Below the pieces are notes generated by a model. The model was not told where the DNA came from, did not search any database, and saw only the letters and a program-made list of their open reading frames with translations. From positions 124,001 through 188,000 of the forward strand of contig NZ_LT607751.1 of NCBI RefSeq assembly GCF_900090305.1: a DNA stretch of 64,000 nucleotides, written 5' to 3'. Positions 58,004-64,000 of this stretch are shown in pieces (the first letter of the stretch is position 1; each line of letters opens with the position of its first letter). Position numbers and translations under genes: made by a program. The stretch is from Micromonospora siamensis. Its GTDB lineage: Bacteria; Actinomycetota; Actinomycetes; Mycobacteriales; Micromonosporaceae.

Positions 58004-60406
58004 TCAGGAGACGTTGACCGCGGTGTCGTCGACCACGAAGGACGTCTGCAGCGAGGCGTCCTCGGTGCCGGTGAACTTCAGGGTGACGGTCTGGCCGGCG
58101 TACGAGGCCAGCGAGAACGACCGCAGGGTGTACCCGGTGGCCTTGTTCAGGTTCGAGTAGGTCGCCAGGGTCGCCAGCACCGTGCCGGACGAGTTGAGCA
58201 CCTGCACCTTCAGCGTGTCGTACGCGACGCTGGAGGTCGTCTCGGCCGTGTCGATGTGCAGGTAGAAGGAGAAGTTGTACGAGCTGCAACCGGACGGCAG
58301 GCTCACCGCCTGGGACAGCGTGTCGGTGTGGGTGCTGCCGTACCCGTCCAGCCAGCCCTTGTACGAGCCGGTGCGGGCCGGCTGGCTGGCCGAGCTGGTG
58401 ATGACGCCCGAGGTGGCCGACCAGACCGTGTTGCCGGACTCGAAGCCGGGGTTGCCCAGCTTCTGGCCGGCGCCGGTGCAGCCACCGCCGGTGCCGTTGA
58501 CGGTCAGCGTGTAGGTGGCCGTGTGGGTCACCGCGCCGGTGCCGGTGACGGTCACCGAGTAGGTGCCGGCCGGGGTGGCCGACGAGGTGGTGATGGTGAG
58601 GGTGGACGAGCCGCCCGAGGTCACCGAGGTCGGGTTGAACGACGCGCTCGCGCCGCTCGGCAGGCCGGACGCGGAGAGCGACACGGTCTGCGCGGTGCCC
58701 GCGGTGGTCGCGGTCGACACGGTGCTGGAGACGGAACCGCCCGCGGTCACCGAGCCGGAGGTCGGGGAGAGCGAGACGGAGAAGTCGTTGCCGGTCGACG
58801 AGCAGGGCGCGTCGGAGCCGGAGACCGCGACGGCGGTCCAGGCGGCCTGGACCGCCTTGTACTCGGCGGAGCAGTTGCCGTAGAGGTCGGTCGCCGCCCG
58901 CAGGGAGTACGCCCGGGCGGTGTTCGACGGGGTGGTGTTGTTGACGTACGACGTGTTGGAGGTGAAGTACACGTCGAGCGCCCGGAACCAGATCTTCTCG
59001 GCCTTGGCGCGGCCGATGCCGGTCACCGCCGGGGCGGAGCCGCAGACCGGCGAGGTGCCGTACGAGGTGGCGCCGGTGCCCTCGGCCAGGTTGAAGAAGA
59101 AGTGGTTGGCCGGGCCGGACGAGTAGTGCACGTCCTTGTTCTTGGTGCTGGTGGTCCAGCAGCTGTCGGACGAGCCGTCCAGCGAGGGGTTGTACATGTA
59201 GCGCAGCGGCGTGCCGTTGCCGTTGATGTTGATCTTCTCGCCGACCTGGTAGTCGCCCGGGTCGCTCGGCGCGTTGGCGTAGAACTCCACCATGTTGCCG
59301 AAGATGTCGCTGGTGGCCTCGTTGAGGCCGCCGGACTCACCGGAGTAGGTGAGGCCGCCGGGGACCACGTTCTCGGTGACGCCGTGGCTCATCTCGTGAC
59401 CGGCCACGTCGAGCGAGACCAGCGGCTTGGCGTTGCTGGAGCCGTCGCCGTAGGTCATCTGGGAGCCGTCCCAGAAGGCGTTGACGTAGTTGCTGCCGTA
59501 GTGCACCCGGCTGGGGACGCCGGTGCCGTTGCCGAAGATGCCGTTGCGGCCGTGGACGTTCTTGTAGTAGTCGAACGTCTTGGCGGCGCCGAAGTGCGCG
59601 TCCACCGCGGCGGACTGCCGGTTGGAGTTGCTGCCGGTGCCCCAGGTGTTGTCCGCGTCGGTGAAGGTGGTGCAGGTGCCCGAGGTGGTGTTGTTCATGT
59701 CGCAGGTGCGGCCGTTGCCGTGCGACGGGTCCACCATCGAGTAGGTGCTGCCCGACAGCGTGGTGTCGATGCTGACCGTGCCGGTGTAGATGCCGTTGCC
59801 GGTGCCGGCGACCGACTCGATCTCGTCGTACGAGCCGACCACCTTGCCGGTGACGGCGTCGGTGATCACGTGCAGCTTCGACGGGGTCTGCTTGTCGGCC
59901 TTGAAGCCCGTGGCGACGGTCTCCCAGGCCAGCCGGCCCTTGCCGGAGCTGGCGTCGACGAAGAGCTCCGGGGCGCCCACGGCGGCGAGCGAACCCTTGA
60001 AGGTCTTCCGGGCGGTCTCCTTGGCGGCGGCCGAGGTGACCTTGGCGGCGGTGGCGAGGGTCAGCGGGGCGGCCAGACCGACCGAGGTGCCGGCGTACGC
60101 GCCGTTGGGGGCGGTGTGGATGACGAAGTCACCGCCGTAGACGCGCAGGCCGTGGTAGGTCCGGGTGTAGCGGGTGTGCGCCGCACCGTTCGCGTCCACC
60201 TTCGTCCGGTACGCCTGGTAGGCCTCACCGCTGGTGCCCTGGACGGCACCGGGGTTGCTGGCGAGGAGGCTCTCAGCGCGTGCTGCGGCGGACGGGGCGG
60301 GAGCGGGGGTGCTCGGGGTTGCCGCTTGCGCCGCGGGGGTGGCGACGCAGGTCAGCACGCCACTGGTGAGCAGCGCTGCACTGACGGCGGCGAGGGGTCT
60401 TTTCAC
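58004..60406 (-). CDS. secreted M4 (thermolysin-like) metallopeptidase with Ig-like and beta-sandwich C-terminal domains
   Basis: The 800-residue exported zinc protease begins with a signal peptide (MKRPLAAVSAALLTSGVLTC...). An FTP-type propeptide (YRTKVDANGAAHTRYTRTYH, GLRVYGGDFVIHT) is followed by the catalytic domain with zinc ligands in VAGHEMSHGVTENV and the Glu ligand in SGGLNEATSDIFGNM. An alpha-helical M4 C-domain is next, then an Ig-like domain (SVSLSPTSGSVTAGGSVSST) and a beta-sandwich carbohydrate-binding-like domain (LGNPGFESGNTVW). Length is far above bare thermolysin because of these modules. GTG 60406 has AGGAGGG. Zymogen activation by self-cleavage is usual for the family. Confidence 0.95.
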   Translation of the reverse strand: MKRPLAAVSAALLTSGVLTCVATPAAQAATPSTPAPAPSAAARAESLLASNPGAVQGTSGEAYQAYRTKVDANGAAHTRYTRTYHGLRVYGGDFVIHTAPNGAYAGTSVGLAAPLTLATAAKVTSAAAKETARKTFKGSLAAVGAPELFVDASSGKGRLAWETVATGFKADKQTPSKLHVITDAVTGKVVGSYDEIESVAGTGNGIYTGTVSIDTTLSGSTYSMVDPSHGNGRTCDMNNTTSGTCTTFTDADNTWGTGSNSNRQSAAVDAHFGAAKTFDYYKNVHGRNGIFGNGTGVPSRVHYGSNYVNAFWDGSQMTYGDGSSNAKPLVSLDVAGHEMSHGVTENVVPGGLTYSGESGGLNEATSDIFGNMVEFYANAPSDPGDYQVGEKININGNGTPLRYMYNPSLDGSSDSCWTTSTKNKDVHYSSGPANHFFFNLAEGTGATSYGTSPVCGSAPAVTGIGRAKAEKIWFRALDVYFTSNTSYVNNTTPSNTARAYSLRAATDLYGNCSAEYKAVQAAWTAVAVSGSDAPCSSTGNDFSVSLSPTSGSVTAGGSVSSTVSTATTAGTAQTVSLSASGLPSGASASFNPTSVTSGGSSTLTITTSSATPAGTYSVTVTGTGAVTHTATYTLTVNGTGGGCTGAGQKLGNPGFESGNTVWSATSGVITSSASQPARTGSYKGWLDGYGSTHTDTLSQAVSLPSGCSSYNFSFYLHIDTAETTSSVAYDTLKVQVLNSSGTVLATLATYSNLNKATGYTLRSFSLASYAGQTVTLKFTGTEDASLQTSFVVDDTAVNVS

Positions 60407-60579
60407 GTGCCCTCCTGAAGGGGGGAAGGTGTGACGGGGGTAGTCACGCATGTAGATATACTGATACACCGACGAAAAGAGAAGAGGGGGGAGCACTTCT
60501 GGTCGGCGACAGTGGCCGTTCGTACGAGGCGGCCCAGGTTGGCGGGAACCGAGGGGCGTCGCCACACGTCCGACGAGGC
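60407..60579. promoter_or_regulatory. promoter region between the protease and lipoprotein genes
   Basis: The only AT-rich run nearby (ATGTAGATATACTGATACAC, about 60450-60469) lies here. On the minus strand it offers TATCAGTATAT-like -10 sequence for the protease. The lipoprotein gene reads the other way from the same gap. No other feature is seen. Confidence 0.4.
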
Positions 60580-61152
60580 ATGACACCAGCCCCGAGGACA
60601 GTTGTCAAGATCGCTGTGATGGTGATGATTCTGAGCGGTTGCTCAGCCAACGGACCGGCCGGACCAGCGGCGACATCTCCCTCCACCACGGTCACGAGCA
60701 GCCCCGAAGCGAGCCCGACGACCACGCCCGGCAGCGCCACCCCGACACCGGAGGCCACCACCGGACCGACGCGGACCACCCCGGCCCCGGCCGGTGGCAC
60801 CCCGGCGAGCGCCCAGCGGGTGGTGCTGGTCCGCTCCGGCGGCTTCGCCGGTCGCGAGGAGACGGTGACCGTGGAGCCGGACGGCAGCTGGACCGTCGAG
60901 GGGGCCGGCTCGCGGCGTACCGGGCGGATCGCCGGCGCCGACCTCGACCGGTTGCGGCAACTGCTCGCCGACCCCCGGCTGTCCACCGAGGCCGACGCCC
61001 CCGCCACCCCGACCAACTGCGCGGACGCGTTCGAGTACCGGCTCACCGTCGGGCAGCGGACGACCGGCTACGTCGACTGCCCCGGCGAGGACGGCTCGGC
61101 CCGGGTCACGGCCGCCGTGGTGGAGCTGCTGGTCCGGGTCACCGGCTCCTGA
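60580..61152 (+). CDS. lipoprotein of unknown function
   Basis: The 190-residue protein has a signal peptide with the lipobox LSGC (VVKIAVMVMILSGCSANGPA), so it is predicted to be lipidated at Cys20 and anchored outside the cell. A Ser/Thr/Pro linker of about 55 residues leads to a compact C-terminal domain (VVLVRSGGFAGREETVTVEP, CADAFEYRLTVGQ ... GYVDCPGEDG) with two Cys that could form a disulfide. It resembles small protease-inhibitor-like or UPF-type lipoproteins, but family is not certain. Confidence 0.8.
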   Translation: MTPAPRTVVKIAVMVMILSGCSANGPAGPAATSPSTTVTSSPEASPTTTPGSATPTPEATTGPTRTTPAPAGGTPASAQRVVLVRSGGFAGREETVTVEPDGSWTVEGAGSRRTGRIAGADLDRLRQLLADPRLSTEADAPATPTNCADAFEYRLTVGQRTTGYVDCPGEDGSARVTAAVVELLVRVTGS

Positions 61153-61160
61153 GGACCCCT

Positions 61161-61193
61161 CCGGCCGGCGGCGCACCCCGCGCCGCCGGCCGG
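61161..61193. terminator. bidirectional terminator
   Basis: CCGGCCGGCGGCGC and GCGCCGCCGGCCGG make a perfect 14-bp stem with a 5-base ACCCC loop. It lies between the convergent lipoprotein and LysR genes, whose stops are 8 and 2 bases away. Confidence 0.9.
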
Positions 61194-61194
61194 G

Positions 61195-62076
61195 TCAGTC
61201 GGGGGCGGCGGCCAGCAGGGCCCGACGGACCGCCTGCACCTCGCGCCGCCCCGCCGCGACCGGCCGGGCGGCGAGGAAGAGCGTGTTCAGCGGCGGCACC
61301 GGCGGGGTGAGCAGCTCGTGGACGGTCCCGGCAGCGAGGTCGTCCCGGCACAGGTAGCGGGGCAGCACGCTCACCCCCGCCCCGGCCACCACGGCCGCGA
61401 GCACCGCCCGCAGGTCGGCCACCACGAGGCTGGGCGTCCGGGTCAGCCGGGCGTCGAAGACCGTCCGCCACCAGCGGCGCAGGATCGGCGCCTCCTCCGC
61501 GTACGCCAGCAGCGGCACGTCGCGCAGCGCCGCCGGGGTCACCGGGCCGGCCAGCCGGTCCGCCCAGACCGGGGCTCCCACCAACACGAACTCCTCGTCG
61601 TAGAGCGGCTCGGCGGTGAGCCCTCGACGCCGGGGCCGGACGCTGGTCACCGCGAGGTCGAGCCGCCCGGCGGCCAGGTCGTCGAGGAGCGCGTCCGGCA
61701 GCCCGGCGGTGACCCGCAGCTCCAGCCCCTCGGCGACCAGCCCGGCGACGGCGGGGAGCGCCCGGACCGCCAGGAACTCGGCCGGCCCGCCCAGGAAGAC
61801 CGTCCGGGGGTACGCCTCGTCCCGGTCGTCGGCGAGCACGGTGTCCAGCCGGTCCAGGGGGTCGGCGACCCGGCGGGCCAGCTCGTCCCCGGCGGGCGTG
61901 GGCCGGACGCCACGGGGCAACCGGTCGAACAGCGGCCGGCCGACCGCCTCCTCCAGCGCGCGCAGCTGGGCGGTCACCGTCGGCTGGGCCAGGCCGAGCA
62001 GCTCGGCGGCGGCCGTGATCGAGCCGGACCGGTGGACCGCGAGGAAACTGCGCAGCAGGTCGAGCGAGACCTTCAC
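61195..62076 (-). CDS. LysR-family transcriptional regulator
   Basis: This 293-residue LysR protein has the helix-turn-helix SLDLLRSFLAVHRSGSITAA, AELLGLAQPTVTAQLRALEE and then RPLFDRLPRGVRPTPAGDEL, followed by a two-lobe effector-binding domain. GTG 62076 is used because the helix-turn-helix begins at once. It is divergent from a PfpI-family gene with a 72-base gap that holds an inverted repeat, so that gene is its probable target. Confidence 0.93.
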   Translation of the reverse strand: MKVSLDLLRSFLAVHRSGSITAAAELLGLAQPTVTAQLRALEEAVGRPLFDRLPRGVRPTPAGDELARRVADPLDRLDTVLADDRDEAYPRTVFLGGPAEFLAVRALPAVAGLVAEGLELRVTAGLPDALLDDLAAGRLDLAVTSVRPRRRGLTAEPLYDEEFVLVGAPVWADRLAGPVTPAALRDVPLLAYAEEAPILRRWWRTVFDARLTRTPSLVVADLRAVLAAVVAGAGVSVLPRYLCRDDLAAGTVHELLTPPVPPLNTLFLAARPVAAGRREVQAVRRALLAAAPD

Positions 62077-62148
62077 ATCAGTAAACCTATCGCGGCTGTG
62101 GCATTCGCCTATTGGTCGGCTATGGGTTTCCGCGCCAGCATGGATGGC
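62077..62148. promoter_or_regulatory. LysR-pfpI divergent promoter region with inverted repeat
   Basis: AAACCTAT (62083-62090) and ATGGGTTT (62122-62129) form an imperfect inverted repeat spaced 31 bases, and CTAT recurs between them. This fits a LysR regulatory site with two half-regions. The exact binding motif cannot be defined from one site. Confidence 0.5.
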
Positions 62149-62811
62149 ATGACTCGTGCACTCATCGCTCTGACCAGCCACCGCCAGCTCGGCAACACCG
62201 GCAAGGAGACCGGCTTCTACGTCGGCGAGGCCGCCGAGCCGTGGGAGACCTTCCGCGCAGCCGGCTGGGACGTGGACCTGGTCTCGGTCGAAGGCGGCCA
62301 GCCGCCGCTGGACGGCCGGGACGAGAACGACAAGACCCAGAACGACTTCCTCGCCACCGCGGGCGTCGAGAACACCCCGAAGGCCGCGGACGTCGACCCG
62401 ACCGGGTACGACGTGATCGTCTTCGCGGGCGGTCACGGGACGATGTGGGACTTCCCCGGCAACCCGGAGCTGACCCGGATCGCCGCGTCGATCTACGAGC
62501 GCGGAGGCGTCGTCTCGGCGGTCTGCCACGGCCCGGCCGCCCTGGTCGACCTGAAGCTCACCGACGGCTCGCAGCTGGTCGCCGGCAAGCGGGTCGCCGG
62601 CTTCACCAACGACGAGGAGGACGCCGTCGGCCTCAGCGCCGAGGTGCCGTTCCTGCTCGCCGACAAGCTGACCGAGGCCGGCGCCACGCACGTGCCCGCG
62701 CCGAACTTCACCGAGCACGTGGTGGTCGACGGCCGGCTGGTGACGGGCCAGAACCCGCAGTCGGCCCGCGCCCTGGCCGAGGCCGTCGTCAAGGCCGTCC
62801 AGTCCGCCTGA
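62149..62811 (+). CDS. DJ-1/PfpI family protein (Hsp31-like)
   Basis: The 220-residue protein has a DJ-1/PfpI fold: HRQLGNTGKETGFYVGEAAE at the start, then FAGGHGTMWDFPGN and the nucleophile elbow GVVSAVCHGPAALVDL with Cys. Relatives act as glyoxalase, deglycase or chaperone (Hsp31 group) against reactive aldehydes. The start is ATG 62149. A possible oxidative or aldehyde trigger through the divergent LysR regulator is inference. Confidence 0.93.
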   Translation: MTRALIALTSHRQLGNTGKETGFYVGEAAEPWETFRAAGWDVDLVSVEGGQPPLDGRDENDKTQNDFLATAGVENTPKAADVDPTGYDVIVFAGGHGTMWDFPGNPELTRIAASIYERGGVVSAVCHGPAALVDLKLTDGSQLVAGKRVAGFTNDEEDAVGLSAEVPFLLADKLTEAGATHVPAPNFTEHVVVDGRLVTGQNPQSARALAEAVVKAVQSA

Positions 62812-62847
62812 CCCCACCCGCCCCACCCGCCACCGCCGGCCCACCCG

Positions 62848-62928
62848 GCAAGATCGCGCTCGATCCAGGAAGTAGTGGCCTCACCAACGCGGGGAGGCCA
62901 CTACTTCCGCATTCGAGCGTGATCTTGC
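62848..62928. repeat. 35-base-arm palindrome after pfpI
   Basis: Arms at 62848-62882 and 62894-62928 pair at about 30 of 35 positions around an 11-base loop. The inner 15 bases (GGAAGTAGTGGCCTC) pair perfectly. It is the longest of the palindromes here and resembles the element at 29788-29839, where GGGAAGTGCTGCCTC occupies the same place. Confidence 0.85.
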
Positions 62929-62941
62929 GGGGTGCGCGGCG

Positions 62942-62982
62942 CCGCGGCGGCCGGCCGGGGGCCCGGGGGCCGGCCGCCGCGG
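62942..62982. terminator. perfect 14-bp GC hairpin
   Basis: CCGCGGCGGCCGGC (62942-62955) and GCCGGCCGCCGCGG (62969-62982) pair exactly around a 13-base loop that is itself GC-palindromic. It lies right after the longer palindrome and ahead of the next gene. Confidence 0.75.
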
Positions 62983-63006
62983 ATGCACCGTGCGGTAGCT
63001 CACAAA

Positions 63007-63026
63007 GCAACGCACCGTTGCGTTGC
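63007..63026 (+). promoter_or_regulatory. palindromic operator upstream of the aldehyde dehydrogenase
   Basis: GCAACGC-ACCGTT-GCGTTGC is a perfect 7-6-7 inverted repeat 16 bases before the start codon. Its form is typical of TetR-family operators; no TetR gene is in view. Confidence 0.6.
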
Positions 63027-63041
63027 GCTACCGTTGGTGGC

Positions 63042-64000
63042 ATGACCGTCACCGCCGCCCCCGTCCAGGGCAACCCCGCCGTCCCGGGCACGCCCCCCGC
63101 GCTGCCGGACACCGCGACCGCCCTCGTCGGGCAGGTACGCGGCACCGGACCCGCGTTCACCGCCACCTCTCCGCTGACCGGCGAGCGGACCGTGGACGTA
63201 CCGTCGAGCACGGCGGCCGACCTCGACGCCGCCTTCGCCGACGCGCGGACCGCCCAGCGCGCCTGGGCCGCGCTGCCCGCCGCCCGGCGCACCCGGTTCC
63301 TGCTCCGCCTGCACGACCTGGTCCTCGACCGGCAGGCCGAAGGGCTGGATTTGATCCAGCTGGAGGCCGGCAAGGCCCGGCGGCACGCCGTCGAGGAGAT
63401 CCTCGACGTGGCGATCAACGCCCGCTACTACGCCCGCCGCACCGCCAGGCTGCTCCGCCCGCGCCGCCGGGCCGGCGCGCTGCCGGTGCTGACCCGCACC
63501 CACGAGCTGCGCTTTCCGGTCGGCGTGGTGGGGGTGATCTCGCCGTGGAACTACCCGCTGTCACTGGCCGTCGCCGAGGTGCTGCCCGCCCTGGCCGCCG
63601 GCAACGCGGTGGTGCACCGGCCCGACCCGGCCACCATGCTCACCGCGCTCTGGGTCCGCGACCTCGCGGTCACCGCCGGCCTGCCGCCCGCCCTCTGGCA
63701 GGTCGTCGCCGGGGAGGGCGCCGACGTCGGCCCGCTGGTCACCGACCGCGCCGACCTGGTCTGCTTCACCGGCTCAACCCGGGTCGGCCGGGAGGTCGCC
63801 GCCCAGGCCGCGCATCGGCTCGTCCCGACCTCGCTGGAACTCGGCGGCAAGAACCCGCTGCTGGTGCTCGACGACGCCGACCTCGACCGGGCGGTCGAGG
63901 GCGCGATCCGGGCCTGCTTCGCCAGCGCCGGCCAGCTCTGCGTCTCGATCGAGCGGGTGTACGTCGCCGACAAGCTGCACGACGAGTTCCTGCGCCGGTT
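63042..64000 (+). CDS. aldehyde dehydrogenase family protein, succinate-semialdehyde-type (partial, runs off the right edge)
   Basis: The first 319 residues are visible. They show the ALDH fold with PVGVVGVISPWNYPLSLAVA (cofactor region and catalytic Asn), FTGSTRVGREVAAQAAHRLV, LELGGKNPLLVLDDADLD and the catalytic Cys in FASAGQLCVSIERVYV. The closest subfamily by these motifs is actinobacterial succinate-semialdehyde dehydrogenase (GabD2-like), which oxidises succinate semialdehyde using NADP. ATG 63042 has GGTGG upstream and a palindromic operator lies in the promoter. The C-terminal part is beyond the window. Confidence 0.9.
   Translation, partial: MTVTAAPVQGNPAVPGTPPALPDTATALVGQVRGTGPAFTATSPLTGERTVDVPSSTAADLDAAFADARTAQRAWAALPAARRTRFLLRLHDLVLDRQAEGLDLIQLEAGKARRHAVEEILDVAINARYYARRTARLLRPRRRAGALPVLTRTHELRFPVGVVGVISPWNYPLSLAVAEVLPALAAGNAVVHRPDPATMLTALWVRDLAVTAGLPPALWQVVAGEGADVGPLVTDRADLVCFTGSTRVGREVAAQAAHRLVPTSLELGGKNPLLVLDDADLDRAVEGAIRACFASAGQLCVSIERVYVADKLHDEFLRR

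Overview
The window is very GC-rich (mostly well above 70 percent, third codon positions almost all G or C). Its gene content is that of a filamentous actinobacterium: conservon-type Roadblock/GTPase genes, a GvpA/F/G/J/K/L/O gas-vesicle operon, CIRCE-controlled groEL without groES, a DUF3263 protein, and many GTG starts with overlapping stops. The best fit is the family Micromonosporaceae (Micromonospora or a close relative). That is an inference from gene content, not from a marker gene. I see no rRNA, convincing tRNA, CRISPR array or insertion sequence; most of the window looks like ordinary chromosome.

Layout. 0-7.7 kb: glpD, an AlbA_2-type regulator, a membrane-anchored subtilisin broken by a frameshift, and a tandem GNAT. 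7.7-12.1 kb: groEL with two CIRCE operators, a Pro/Gly-rich membrane protein, a cold-shock protein and a GNAT. 12.4-17.4 kb: paaN, a Zn-ribbon threonine synthase under a SAM-I riboswitch, and an EamA transporter divergent from an ArsR regulator that share two identical palindromic operators. 17.5-19.3 kb: a small lower-GC island with a DUF1828 protein. 19.3-23.1 kb: an ABC permease plus an unusual fusion of an extracellular S15-type hydrolase to an ABC ATPase. 23.5-29.7 kb: a conservon (membrane sensor, NIT/HAMP sensor kinase, Roadblock protein, DUF742 protein, GTPase). 29.9-32.4 kb: a two-ring CDC48-like AAA+ ATPase. 32.4-37.9 kb: a ten-gene gas-vesicle operon read leftward from a promoter matching the SigB-type stress consensus.

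38-46.9 kb: GNAT, PP2C-like phosphatase, small proteins, an ABC-2 transporter, then a DeoR regulator divergent from an amino-sugar operon (SIS, ROK kinase, nagA). 47-57 kb: a DUF4032 kinase-like protein, PAP2 phosphatase, amino-acid permease, a CASTOR-like TrkA-N channel protein, a CrtU-like flavoprotein, an HNH endonuclease and hypotheticals. 57-64 kb: enoyl-CoA hydratase, a secreted thermolysin-like protease, a lipoprotein, a LysR/PfpI divergent pair and the start of an aldehyde dehydrogenase.

How they work together. Most genes are short operons with ATGA or GTGA overlaps, which suggests translational coupling. The clearest functional units are the gas-vesicle operon, the conservon, the amino-sugar operon and the SAM-controlled threonine-synthase paralogue. 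Intergenic gaps carry many long-armed palindromes. Some are ordinary terminators; at least two (29.8 kb and 62.9 kb) resemble each other closely enough to suggest a dispersed element.
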